A stretch of 64,000 nt of DNA, from NCBI RefSeq assembly GCF_902506505.1, contig NZ_LR733406.1:1039199-1103198 (forward strand), read 5' to 3'. This DNA is from Pseudomonas sp. 8AS. Lineage in GTDB: Bacteria; Pseudomonadota; Gammaproteobacteria; Pseudomonadales; Pseudomonadaceae. The translations under genes and the position numbers were made by a program. Under the pieces are notes generated by a model that had not been told where the DNA came from, did no database searches, and worked only from the letters and a program-made list of their open reading frames with translations. Positions 40,340-50,661 of the stretch are shown one piece after another. Position 1 is the stretch's first letter. Every line of letters starts with the position of its first letter.

Positions 40340-41572
40340 ATGATCTCGAACAGACTTCCCCAGCATCTGCTGGTAATCGACGACAGCGAGTTGCAGCGTC
40401 AGTTCATGGTTGAACTGTGCGGCGACATGGGCATCGACAACGTGTTGCAGGCGGTGGATGGCTTCGACGCGGTGGCCCAGCTGAAGACCAATCCGCTGAT
40501 CGAGGCTGTCATCCTCGACCTGGAAATGCCGGGCATGGACGGTGTCGAGGTGCTGCACGAGCTGGTGCGCCTGGGCCTGGACCCGGCGGTGATCGTGGCC
40601 AGCGCGCGGGAAAGCGTGTTGCTCAACGTGGTCGAGAGCATGGGCAAGAGCCTGGGCTTGCGTCTGCTCGGGGTCTTGCAGAAACCGGTGCTGTACGAGC
40701 AGCTGGCTTCCAGCCTGAGTCGCTTCTCCGTCGCGCAGTTACGTGCCGAGCATAGCGAAGCCCAGGCACCAGGGCCGCAGCTGAACGAGCAGGATATCGA
40801 GCGCGCCCTGCGCGAGCGGGAGTTTGTCGCCTACTTCCAGCCCAAGGTGGGTTTGCGCGAAGGTCAGCTCAAGGGCGTGGAAGCCTTGATTCGCTGGCAG
40901 CATCCACAGCACGGCCTGCTGGCGCCCGTGCACTTCATCGAATTGGTCGAGCGTAGCCGGTACATCTCCGAGGTCACCTTGCAGATGCTCGATATGTCGC
41001 TGCAGTATTGCCGGCGCTGGCACGACGCGGGACTGCCGCTGAGTTTTTCGATCAATGTCTCGGCGCGCTCCCTGGCCGACTCCAAGCTGGCCGACAAGAT
41101 CATCGAGCGGGTAGCGGCCAGCGGCATCGCGCCGCACCACGTGATTCTGGAAATCACCGAAAGCGCCATCATGGTGGATCTCGGCACCACCCTGGGCACC
41201 CTGGCGCGCCTGCGCCTGAAGGGCTTCGGCCTGTCGGTGGACGACTACGGCACCGGCTTCTCCTGCATGCTGCAACTGTCTCGGGTGCCCTGTTCGGAGC
41301 TCAAGGTGGACCGCGCCTTCGTCAATGGCGCCAGCCAGAGCCTGCACCTGCGCATCCTCCTGGAAAGCGCCCTGGATATCGCGCGCAAGCTCAGCCTGCG
41401 CGTGGTGGCCGAGGGCGTGGAGACCCGCGAGGACTGGATGCTGCTGCGCAGCCTCGGTTGCGGCGAGGCGCAGGGTTACTTCGTGGCCAAACCCATGCCC
41501 GGCGATGCCCTGCTGCCCTGGTGGCGCGCCAATCGCGATCGCGTGCAGATGCTCGGTGCGCTCGCCGAATAG
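40340..41572 (+). CDS. REC-EAL cyclic-di-GMP phosphodiesterase
   Basis: 410 residues. The receiver domain has Asp14-Asp15 and phospho-Asp60 (VILDLEMPGMDG), followed by an EAL domain (about 150-395). Catalytic motifs are kept: VEALIRWQHP, NVSARSL, LEITESAIM, DDYGTGFSCM (loop 6, normally DDFGTGYS), KVDRAFV and EGVETRED. It should hydrolyse c-di-GMP under control of phosphorylation, probably by the adjacent CheA. As the last gene of the che operon it links this pathway to the motile/sessile switch. Confidence 0.92.
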   Translation: MISNRLPQHLLVIDDSELQRQFMVELCGDMGIDNVLQAVDGFDAVAQLKTNPLIEAVILDLEMPGMDGVEVLHELVRLGLDPAVIVASARESVLLNVVESMGKSLGLRLLGVLQKPVLYEQLASSLSRFSVAQLRAEHSEAQAPGPQLNEQDIERALREREFVAYFQPKVGLREGQLKGVEALIRWQHPQHGLLAPVHFIELVERSRYISEVTLQMLDMSLQYCRRWHDAGLPLSFSINVSARSLADSKLADKIIERVAASGIAPHHVILEITESAIMVDLGTTLGTLARLRLKGFGLSVDDYGTGFSCMLQLSRVPCSELKVDRAFVNGASQSLHLRILLESALDIARKLSLRVVAEGVETREDWMLLRSLGCGEAQGYFVAKPMPGDALLPWWRANRDRVQMLGALAE

Positions 41573-41620
41573 GGTGCCGGGGCCTTAGGCCGATGGCGGA
41601 GCGCTGTGGCTATCCCGCCC

Positions 41621-42850
41621 TCAGTGCTGCCGCGCCCGGCGGATGCGCAGCATGATGCCGAGCAGGATCAGCAGCGCCAGCGGGCCCATGGCGAGCATCG
41701 CGGTCTTCGCCGGGATGGCCAGGCCGAGGCCATGCAGGCCCTCGTAGGACAGCTTGAACAGGCTCAGCAGGTAGTAGCTGATGGCGATGATCGAGAGCCC
41801 TTCGACGGCCTTCTGGATCTTGATCTGGGTGTCGGCGCGGGCGTTCAGGCTGCGCAGGATGGCCGAGTTCTGCTCTTCCACTTCCACCTGCACCCGCGCC
41901 TGCAGCAGGTCGCCGAGGTTGGCCACGCTCTGCCCGAGGCGCACCAGGCGCTGGTCGGTGGCGGCGCAGTAGCGCACGGTCGGGCGGAAGCGCCGTTCGA
42001 TGAACACGCCGAGGCGCTGGCAGTCGTCGACATGGCTTTCGCGCAGTTCGGCGATGCGCTCGCCGACTATCTGCGCGTAGGCCTCGGTGGCGCCGAAGCG
42101 CTGGCGGGTGCGCGCGGTGCAGCGGACGATGCGCGCCGAGAGCCGGGCGATGGCGGCGGAGAGCACCTTGGCGCTGTCGCTGCCTTCGGCGTTGCGGTCG
42201 GACAGCGCAGCCAGTTCGCGGTCGTAGTCCTTCAGCTGGCGGCTGACGTCCTGCGCCACCGGCAGGGCCAGCGAGGCCATCATGCGGTAGGTCTCGATCT
42301 CCAGCAGGCGGCGGATCATGCGCCCCAGGCGGTAGGCGTTGAGGCGGCGGTTGACCAGCAGCAGGCGGTTGACGCCGTGCTCGTCGAGTCGAAAGTCCGA
42401 CCAGACGGTGGCGTCGCCGTCGCCCAGGCTGGAGCCGGCGGGGTCCTTGAAGCCGTAGCCGGCGACGCTGCCGGCCCAGTCGCGTTCGGCTTCCACCAGC
42501 ACCTGCACGGCGCTGATCAGCAGGGGCCGCAGCGGCTGGATCAGGCCGGCCAGCGGCTCGGGCAGCGCCGGCCAGGGCTCGCCCCCGGCGGGGCGGGGCA
42601 GCACCAGGGTGAGGGTGAAGAACTCGCTGTGGCGCTCCCACTTGAGCGTGGCCGCGTCCAGGCGCAGCAGGCCCTGGACCTCGTTGGCCGGCAGCACTTC
42701 GCTGGCCAGGCGCTCGAGTTGGCCGACCAGCTCGACGCAGGCCTGCTCGGCATCGACGAAGGCCAGGTGGTAGACGTGCGACGGCTCGCGGAAATAGATC
42801 GACGGCCGGGCGTGCAGTTCGTTGTGCAGGGTTTTGCGCAGTGGGTGCAT
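41621..42850 (-). CDS. DUF3422 family membrane-anchored protein
   Basis: 409 residues. A long soluble N-terminal part (HPLRKTLHNELHARPSIYFREPSHVYHLAF, FTLTLVLP, VNRRLNAYRLGRMIRRLLEIETYRMMAS) and a coiled-coil region (ISELRESHVDDCQRL to about 330) precede two C-terminal membrane helices (about 345-395, with a short basic tail RIRRARQ). The function is unknown. The region just upstream of ATG 42850 is pyrimidine-rich on the coding strand and shows no Shine-Dalgarno site, which is odd given the conserved N-terminus. It is convergent with the che operon. Confidence 0.85.
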   Translation of the reverse strand: MHPLRKTLHNELHARPSIYFREPSHVYHLAFVDAEQACVELVGQLERLASEVLPANEVQGLLRLDAATLKWERHSEFFTLTLVLPRPAGGEPWPALPEPLAGLIQPLRPLLISAVQVLVEAERDWAGSVAGYGFKDPAGSSLGDGDATVWSDFRLDEHGVNRLLLVNRRLNAYRLGRMIRRLLEIETYRMMASLALPVAQDVSRQLKDYDRELAALSDRNAEGSDSAKVLSAAIARLSARIVRCTARTRQRFGATEAYAQIVGERIAELRESHVDDCQRLGVFIERRFRPTVRYCAATDQRLVRLGQSVANLGDLLQARVQVEVEEQNSAILRSLNARADTQIKIQKAVEGLSIIAISYYLLSLFKLSYEGLHGLGLAIPAKTAMLAMGPLALLILLGIMLRIRRARQH

Positions 42851-42939
42851 GGTGAAAGGGAGGGCCAGAAAGGGAAGGTTTCTGGGTGACGCGATGCTGT
42901 GACTACCTGGTCACATTTGTTTGCCGTCCGGAAAATGCG

Positions 42940-42962
42940 AAAGCCCCGCAGTGCGGGGCTTT
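42940..42962 (-). terminator. terminator downstream of prfC
   Basis: The palindrome AAAGCCCCGCA (42940-42950) pairs with TGCGGGGCTTT (42952-42962), 29 bp after the prfC stop. On the minus strand the stem ends in CTTT and an AT-rich tail. Confidence 0.75.
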
Positions 42963-42990
42963 CCATCGGCTCTCGTAGGGTGCGCCGCGC

Positions 42991-44574
<1,584 letters not shown>

Positions 44575-45009
44575 GCTCGGGGAACCCGTCGACTGATAGT
44601 CGGTCTGTCAAAAAAGGCGGCGATTATAACGGGAAACGCGGGCTGCGCGGCGCCCGGCTGGCGCACAGGGCCGGCGCGGCTTTGTGCAGCATTCCTGACG
44701 TTTTGTTGAGGATTAGAAACAGTCAATCAGTCAGGCGACAATCGGGGGTAAAACGGCGGCAATTTTTGATTGATCTCGGGCCCCCATGGTCCTAAAGTTC
44801 GCGCCCGAACGTCCATGCTGGAAACGATCCATCCGGCTCAAGTACTGACGACGAGAGGTTGCAGGCCCTTCAGGCCGCAATCCTCGGCGACATGCCTTGG
44901 GAAGTAGGCGAACCAAAGTGGGGAAACGGATTAGACGTTCGCGGCTCTTCGACGAGCCATCATCCCTGTTAAGCACCCATAGCTTGCCTTACCCATTTGG
45001 AGTTCCTGC
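44575..45009 (+). other. long structured leader of speC
   Basis: 435 bp between prfC (minus) and speC (plus). It includes GTTCG-CGCC-CGAAC (44797-44810), a GCAGGCCCTTCAGGCCGC-type stem near 44861-44880 and GGCTCTTCGACGAGCC near 44943-44958. There is no good coding frame. Several short stems in the last 215 bases suggest a structured mRNA leader. Ornithine decarboxylase genes in other proteobacteria carry regulatory leaders, so polyamine-responsive control is possible, but this is inference. Confidence 0.4.
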
Positions 45010-46173
45010 ATGCCGATCAAGGTCGAAGACTACTACCCGCGCGAAACCTTCCAGAAGATGAAGGCCTTCGCCGACAAGCACGAAACCCCCTTCGTGGTGA
45101 TCGACACCGCGATCATCGGCCAGGCCTACGACGACCTGCGCGCCGGTTTCGAGTTCGCCAAGGTGTACTACGCGGTCAAGGCCAACCCGGCCGTCGAGAT
45201 CATCGAGCTGCTGCGCGACAAGGGTTCCAACTTCGACATCGCCTCCATCTATGAGCTGGACAAGGTGCTGGCCACCGGCGTCGGCCCGGAGCGCATCAGC
45301 TACGGCAACACCATCAAGAAATCCAAGGACATCCGCTACTTCTACGAGAAGGGCGTGCGCCTGTACGCCACCGACTCCGAGGCGGACCTGCGCAACATCG
45401 CCAAGGCCGCGCCGGGCTCGAAGGTCTATGTGCGCATCCTCACCGAAGGCTCGACCACGGCCGACTGGCCGCTGTCGCGCAAGTTCGGCTGCCAGACCGA
45501 CATGGCCATGGACCTGCTGATCCTCGCCCGCGACCTGGGTCTGGTGCCCTACGGCCTGTCCTTCCACGTGGGTAGCCAGCAGCGCGACATCTCCGTGTGG
45601 GACGCGGCCATCGCCAAGGTCAAGGTGATCTTCGAGCGCCTCAAGGAAGAAGACGGCATCGAGCTCAAGCTGATCAACATGGGTGGCGGCTTCCCGGCCA
45701 ACTACATCACCCGCACCAACAGCCTGGAAACCTACGCCGAGGAAATCATCCGCTTCCTCAAGGAGGACTTCGGCGACGACCTGCCGGAAATCATCCTCGA
45801 GCCGGGCCGTTCCTTGATCGCCAACGCCGGCGTGCTGGTCAGCGAAGTGGTGCTGGTGGCGCGCAAGTCGCGTACCGCCGTGGAGCGCTGGGTGTATGTG
45901 GACGTGGGCAAGTTCAGCGGCCTGATCGAAACCATGGACGAGTCGATCAAGTTCCCGATCTGGACCGAGAAGAAGGGCGAGATGGAAGAGGTGGTGATCG
46001 CCGGGCCGACCTGCGACAGCGCCGACATCATGTACGAGAACTACAAGTACGGCCTGCCGCTCAACCTGTCGATCGGCGACCGCCTGTACTGGCTGTCCAC
46101 CGGCGCCTACACCACCAGCTACAGCGCGGTGGAATTCAACGGCTTCCCGCCGCTGAAGGCCTACTACCTGTAA
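45010..46173 (+). CDS. speC: ornithine decarboxylase (fold III)
   Basis: 387 residues, matching the short eukaryote-like (alanine-racemase fold) decarboxylase used by Pseudomonas. The PLP lysine is Lys57 in VYYAVKANP. NMGGGFPANY and EPGRSLIANAG bind the phosphate. GPTCDSADIMYEN contains the catalytic Cys and the DxxD-type substrate block. It makes putrescine for polyamine synthesis. TTGGAG precedes the ATG. A strong terminator follows, so it is monocistronic. The same gene lies near the piu genes in P. aeruginosa. Confidence 0.93.
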   Translation: MPIKVEDYYPRETFQKMKAFADKHETPFVVIDTAIIGQAYDDLRAGFEFAKVYYAVKANPAVEIIELLRDKGSNFDIASIYELDKVLATGVGPERISYGNTIKKSKDIRYFYEKGVRLYATDSEADLRNIAKAAPGSKVYVRILTEGSTTADWPLSRKFGCQTDMAMDLLILARDLGLVPYGLSFHVGSQQRDISVWDAAIAKVKVIFERLKEEDGIELKLINMGGGFPANYITRTNSLETYAEEIIRFLKEDFGDDLPEIILEPGRSLIANAGVLVSEVVLVARKSRTAVERWVYVDVGKFSGLIETMDESIKFPIWTEKKGEMEEVVIAGPTCDSADIMYENYKYGLPLNLSIGDRLYWLSTGAYTTSYSAVEFNGFPPLKAYYL

Positions 46174-46191
46174 GCAGTGTGTCAGCTGAAG

Positions 46192-46217
46192 AACCCCGCC
46201 CATCGGCGGGGTTTTTT
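46192..46217 (+). terminator. speC terminator
   Basis: AACCCCGCC (46192-46200) pairs with GGCGGGGTT (46205-46213), followed by TTTT. A classic Rho-independent terminator 19 bp after the stop. Confidence 0.9.
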
Positions 46218-46265
46218 GTGCCTGCGATTCAGCGCAGGGCGGGCTCGGCGCCGGGCTTGTAATTT

Positions 46266-46316
46266 AACGAGAATTGTTTTCAGTAAGTATTGCCACGGTA
46301 AATGTAAATTATTATC
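46266..46316 (+). promoter_or_regulatory. two Fur boxes upstream of piuA
   Basis: AACGAGAATTGTTTTCAGT (46266-46284) matches the AATGAGAATTATTCTCATT-type Fur site at 15 of 19 positions. GTAAATGTAAATTATTATC (46298-46316) matches GATAATGATAATCATTATC at 14 of 19. Both lie in the AT-rich stretch before the receptor gene, consistent with strong iron repression. Confidence 0.8.
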
Positions 46317-46408
46317 ATCTTGCCCGCTTTAGATCATCCCCCCTCTCGCCACGGCCAATACAGAGCCATCACAGGGAGTCGGGGCATCTTTCAAATTGGG
46401 GAGAGACC

Positions 46409-48706
46409 ATGTCCATTCGTAGCCGCAAGCATCACAAGAGCAGCCAGCTCGCCGCGCTGATCGCCGCCGCCGTTCCCGCCATGGCGTTCGCCGCCCAGGG
46501 CGACAGCGTGCAGGAAGAACTGAGCCTGCCGGCTACCAGTGTGACCTCTGCCGCCGAAGTGCCTTACAAGGCCACGCGCAGCGCCAACGACAAGATGACC
46601 GAGAACCTGCTGGACACCCCCAAGACCGTGCAGGTGATCAAGAAGGAAATGCTCCGCGAGCAGGGCGCCAGCAGCCTGATGGAGGCGCTGCGCAACACCC
46701 CCGGCATCACCATGCAGCTGGGCGAGAACGGCAACACCGCCGCCGGCGACACCTTCATGATGCGCGGCTTCTCCACCCAGACCTCGACCTTCGTCGACGG
46801 CATCCGTGATCTCGGCGCGGTCAGCCGCGACGTGTTCAACATCGAGCAGGTGGAAGTGGTCAAGGGCGCGGCCGGCTCCGATATCGGCCGGGGCGCCTCG
46901 TCCGGTTACATCAACCTGGTGTCCAAGCTGCCGACCCTGGAAGACAGCATCAGCGGCACCCTGGGCTACGGCACCGCGGACAAGGCGGCGCTGACCGCCG
47001 ACATCAACCAGACCCTGAACCAGGGCTCGGCGCTGCGCCTGAACCTGATGCGCAGCGACGGCGGCGTCGACGGCCGCGACTACGTGGAGAACAGCAGCTA
47101 CGCTGTGGCGCCGGCTCTGGCCTTCGGCCTGGATGGCGCTACCCGGCTGTATATCTACAGCCAGCACGTGCGCCAGGAAAATGTGCCGGATGGCGGTATC
47201 CCGACCATCGGCATGGACGGTTTCTACAATGCCGATGCCCGCTTGAATCGCGGTGGCAAGGTCGACGAAGAAAACTTCTATGGCAGCACTGGCGACTATG
47301 AGGATGTCGAGGCGGACATGCTTACCGTCAAGCTGGAGCACGATCTGAATGACGTGACTACCCTGCGCAACACTTCGCGCATCGGCAAGAGCAGTATGGA
47401 TCGAGTGCTGACCGGCCCCAGCGGTGCAACTAATCCTCCGTCTCTGTTGGCGCCTCAAGCGGATCCGTCAACCTGGACTGTTGCACGCTCGCGTCAACTG
47501 ACCGACCAGGAAAACGAGATAGCTGCCAACCAGACCAACCTGAGCACCGAGTTCTTCACCTTCGGTCTGCGCAATACCCTGGCCACTGGTGTCGAGTTCA
47601 TGCGCGAGAGCCAGCGTACCGAGGGCGGTTCAACTTCGGTGACGAACATTGACGGGGTCGGCTATCCAGGCACGGCGTTGCCGCCGGCCAACCTGTATGA
47701 CCCCAGCGCTCATGACGTCATGATCAAGCCGTTCAAGACCGGTGCCTACAGTGACGGCACCACCGAAACTGCGGCCTTTTATGCTTTCGATACGCTGCAT
47801 TTGAATGAACAGTGGTCGGTTAATGCCGGTGTGCGTTTTGAGCACTATACGACCGATAGCAAGGGGTTAAATCTGGGGCCGAATCAGTGTGTTGCCAATT
47901 GCAGCCTTACACCTTTCAACTTGAATGATTCGGGCGACCTGACTAGCTGGAACAGCGGTGTTGTTTTCAAACCAGCCGAAAACGGCAGCATCTACCTGTC
48001 CTATGCCAACTCGCTGACTCCACCTGGTAGCGCCAACTTCGCCCTGTCCACTTCCGAGAACAGCGACAACCAGCCGAACCTGGACCCGCAGGAAACCGAG
48101 CACGTCGAGCTGGGTACCAAGTGGGACCTGCTGGATGCTCGCCTGAACCTGACCGCCGCGGTGTACCGCACCGAGAACAGCAACCAGGTGTCCTACGATG
48201 CGCTGAGCGACAGCTACCAGCAGGACGGCAAGATCCGCGTGACCGGCGTCGAGCTGGGCATGGTCGGGCAGATCACCAACTTCTGGCAGGTCTCGGCCGG
48301 TATCGCCAGCATGGACAGCGAGCAGCTCGATCAGGTCAGCCGCAGCAATGCGGGCGTGATCACCGAGAACACCGGCGTGCGCTGGTCGCCGGACCTGACC
48401 GCGACCCTGTGGACCTCCTACACCCTGGGCGACTTCACCCTGGGCGGCGGCGCGCGCTACGTCTCCGACCAGGACCGCCTGATCGCCGAGGGCGCCGACC
48501 GCAGCACCACCAACATGCCGGAAATCCCGTCCTACTGGGTGGCCGATGCCATGGCCGCCTACCGGGTGAACGAGAACCTCAACCTGCGCCTGAACCTCTA
48601 CAACCTGTTCGACGAGGAGTACATCGCCACCCTCAACAACAGTGGGGCACGGGCCGTGCTGGGCACGCCGCGCTCGGCGATGATGACCACCGAGTTCAGT
48701 TTCTAA
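46409..48706 (+). CDS. piuA: TonB-dependent catecholate siderophore receptor (PiuA/Fiu-like)
   Basis: 765 residues. Signal peptide ending near AMAFA, TonB-plug domain (about 50-190: TPKTVQVIKKEMLREQGASSLMEALRNTPGITMQLGENGN, FVDGIRDLGAVSRDVFNIEQVEVVKG, GRGASSGYINLVSK), then a 22-strand barrel ending in MMTTEFSF. It imports ferric catecholates across the outer membrane. ATG 46409 follows GGGGAGAG. About 47230-48000 uses noticeably AT-richer codons than both ends of the gene, suggesting a recombined surface-loop segment. Synteny with piuC and speC supports the name. Confidence 0.88.
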   Translation: MSIRSRKHHKSSQLAALIAAAVPAMAFAAQGDSVQEELSLPATSVTSAAEVPYKATRSANDKMTENLLDTPKTVQVIKKEMLREQGASSLMEALRNTPGITMQLGENGNTAAGDTFMMRGFSTQTSTFVDGIRDLGAVSRDVFNIEQVEVVKGAAGSDIGRGASSGYINLVSKLPTLEDSISGTLGYGTADKAALTADINQTLNQGSALRLNLMRSDGGVDGRDYVENSSYAVAPALAFGLDGATRLYIYSQHVRQENVPDGGIPTIGMDGFYNADARLNRGGKVDEENFYGSTGDYEDVEADMLTVKLEHDLNDVTTLRNTSRIGKSSMDRVLTGPSGATNPPSLLAPQADPSTWTVARSRQLTDQENEIAANQTNLSTEFFTFGLRNTLATGVEFMRESQRTEGGSTSVTNIDGVGYPGTALPPANLYDPSAHDVMIKPFKTGAYSDGTTETAAFYAFDTLHLNEQWSVNAGVRFEHYTTDSKGLNLGPNQCVANCSLTPFNLNDSGDLTSWNSGVVFKPAENGSIYLSYANSLTPPGSANFALSTSENSDNQPNLDPQETEHVELGTKWDLLDARLNLTAAVYRTENSNQVSYDALSDSYQQDGKIRVTGVELGMVGQITNFWQVSAGIASMDSEQLDQVSRSNAGVITENTGVRWSPDLTATLWTSYTLGDFTLGGGARYVSDQDRLIAEGADRSTTNMPEIPSYWVADAMAAYRVNENLNLRLNLYNLFDEEYIATLNNSGARAVLGTPRSAMMTTEFSF

Positions 48707-48722
48707 CCGGCCGTCACCCCTG

Positions 48723-48746
48723 GGAAGCCCGCGCAAGCGGGCTTCC
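48723..48746 (+). terminator. hairpin between piuA and piuC
   Basis: GGAAGCCCGC (48723-48732) pairs with GCGGGCTTCC (48737-48746) across a GCAA tetraloop. The 10-bp stem is perfect but lacks a T-run, so partial read-through into piuC is likely. Confidence 0.65.
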
Positions 48747-48768
48747 TGCGTTGTGCGAGGAGAGCACC

Positions 48769-49446
48769 ATGCTGCTACATATCCCCCAGGTACTGAGCAA
48801 GGCGGAAGTCGCCACGCTGCGCGCCGAACTGGCCGCCCACGACTGGGTCGATGGCGCGCACACCTCCGGCGCCCAGGCCGCCCAGCTCAAGCACAACCTG
48901 CAGTTCCCGGCCGACTCGCCGGCCTTTGCCGGCCTGTCGCAGCGCGTCGCAGATGCCCTGGCGCGGCACCCGCTGTTCGTCTCGGCGGCCTTGCCGCGGC
49001 ATATCCTGCCGCCGATGTTCAATTGCTACCGGGGCGGCGGGCAGTACGGCAACCATGTGGACAACGCCCTGCAGCGCGACCGCTTCAGCGGCCTGCAGGT
49101 GCGCACCGACGTGTCGACCACGGTGTTTCTCAGCGAACCCGAGGAATATGAGGGCGGCGAGCTGATCGTCGAGGACACCTACGGCGAGCACGAGGTCAAG
49201 CTGGCCGCCGGCGACGCCATCCTCTATCCCTCCACCAGCCTGCACCGGGTCGAGCCGGTCACAGCCGGGGCGCGCATCGCCGCCTTCCTCTGGACCCAGA
49301 GCCTGGTGCGCGATGCCTGGCAGCGCAAGCTGCTGTTCGACCTGGACATGAGCATCCTCAAGCTGCGCGGCCAACTGGGCGATACGGAGGAAGTACTCGG
49401 CCTGACCAGCACCTATCACAACCTGCTGCGCCAGTGGGTGGAGTGA
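48769..49446 (+). CDS. piuC: Fe(II)/2-oxoglutarate-dependent PKHD-type hydroxylase
   Basis: 225 residues, a cytoplasmic prolyl-4-hydroxylase-like dioxygenase. Iron ligands are His96 and Asp98 (YGNHVDNAL) and His159 (PSTSLHRVEPV); the 2-oxoglutarate Arg follows in GARIAAFLW. PiuC-type genes accompany catecholate receptors in Pseudomonas and are iron-repressed; the substrate is not settled. GAGGAGAG precedes the ATG. It is separated from piuA only by a hairpin. Confidence 0.93.
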   Translation: MLLHIPQVLSKAEVATLRAELAAHDWVDGAHTSGAQAAQLKHNLQFPADSPAFAGLSQRVADALARHPLFVSAALPRHILPPMFNCYRGGGQYGNHVDNALQRDRFSGLQVRTDVSTTVFLSEPEEYEGGELIVEDTYGEHEVKLAAGDAILYPSTSLHRVEPVTAGARIAAFLWTQSLVRDAWQRKLLFDLDMSILKLRGQLGDTEEVLGLTSTYHNLLRQWVE

Positions 49447-49448
49447 GC

Positions 49449-50555
49449 ATGGAGCGTCTGCCGCCCCTGAGTGCGATCCCCGCCGACCTGGTCTCGGCCG
49501 CCGACTACCAGCGTTATGCCCATCAGCGCCTGGACGAAAATGCGCTGGCCTACCTGGAGGGCGGCGCGGCCGATGAGCTGACCTGCCAGGCCAACCTGCA
49601 GGTCTGGCAGGACTGGGCCCTGCTGCCGCGCATGCTGCGCGATCTGCGCGGCGGCCATAGCCGTTGCCGCCTGCTGGGGCAGGAGCTGCAGCACCCGATC
49701 CTGCTGGCACCGGTGGCCTACCAGCGGCTGTTCCATGCCGAGGGCGAGCTGGCCACGGCCATGGCCGCCGGGGTGATGGGCGGTGCGGCGGTGCTCAGCT
49801 CGTTTGCCTCGACCTCTCTCGAAGCGGTCGCCGAGGTGGCCCAGGGCCCGCTGTGGTTCCAGCTGTACTGGCAGGGCGATGGCGAACGCACCCTGGCGCT
49901 GGCCGAGCGGGCGGCTGCCGCCGGCTACCGGGCGCTGGTGCTGACCGTGGATGCGCCGGTGAGCGGCGTGCGTAATCGCGAGCAGCGCGCCGGCTTCCAG
50001 CTGCCCGACGGAATCCGTGCGGTGAATGTGGAGGAGGCGTTGCGTCTGCCCGAGCTGCAGCCGGGGCAAAGCGCGGTGTTCGACGGCCTGCTGGCGCTGG
50101 CGCCGCGCTGGGATGAGGTGGCCTGGTTGTGCCGGCACAGCCCGCTGCCGGTGCTGCTCAAGGGCATCCTGCACCCGCAGGACGCCCAGCTGGCCCTGCA
50201 GGCCGGTGCCGCCGGGGTGATCGTCTCCAATCACGGCGGGCGGGTGCTGGACAGCCAGTTGCCGGCGCCGAAGATGCTGCCGGCCATGCGCCAGGCCGTG
50301 GGGCCGCAGGCCCTGCTGCTGGTCGATGGCGGTATCCGCCGCGGCAGCGACGTGCTCAAGGCCATCGCCCTGGGCGCCGATGCGGTGCTGATCGGCCGGC
50401 CCTATGTGCATGCCCTGGCCACGGCCGGGGCGTTGGGGGTGGCCCATCTGCTCAAGCTGCTGCGCGAGGAGCTGGAGGCGAGCATGGCCCTGTGCGGTTG
50501 CCGCGAGCTGGCGCAGATCACCCCCGAGCTTCTCCTGCGCGTGCGCGACCTGTGA
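49449..50555 (+). CDS. FMN-dependent 2-hydroxy-acid dehydrogenase/oxidase
   Basis: 368 residues, a TIM-barrel flavoprotein of the lactate/glycolate oxidase family. Landmarks are AYLEGGAADELT, the FMN-binding PILLAPVAYQRL and WFQLYWQGDGERT, TVDAPVSGVRNREQR, Lys in LLKGILHPQDA, the catalytic VSNHGGRVLDSQ with His262, and VDGGIRRGSDVLKAIALGADAVLIGRP. The substrate (lactate, glycolate, mandelate) cannot be told. ATG 49449 is 2 bp after the piuC stop; GTG 49434 would overlap piuC. It is inserted between piuC and the reductase, which are neighbours in P. aeruginosa. Confidence 0.9.
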   Translation: MERLPPLSAIPADLVSAADYQRYAHQRLDENALAYLEGGAADELTCQANLQVWQDWALLPRMLRDLRGGHSRCRLLGQELQHPILLAPVAYQRLFHAEGELATAMAAGVMGGAAVLSSFASTSLEAVAEVAQGPLWFQLYWQGDGERTLALAERAAAAGYRALVLTVDAPVSGVRNREQRAGFQLPDGIRAVNVEEALRLPELQPGQSAVFDGLLALAPRWDEVAWLCRHSPLPVLLKGILHPQDAQLALQAGAAGVIVSNHGGRVLDSQLPAPKMLPAMRQAVGPQALLLVDGGIRRGSDVLKAIALGADAVLIGRPYVHALATAGALGVAHLLKLLREELEASMALCGCRELAQITPELLLRVRDL

Positions 50556-50661
50556 CGGCGAGCGCCAAGGTAAAGGCTGGGTAAACCCCAAGCAGATGCA
50601 AATGCTTCCCAACTAAACTGTGCGCCGATCCGGGCGTGGCCTGCTGAGCAAGGTGTTTGTC

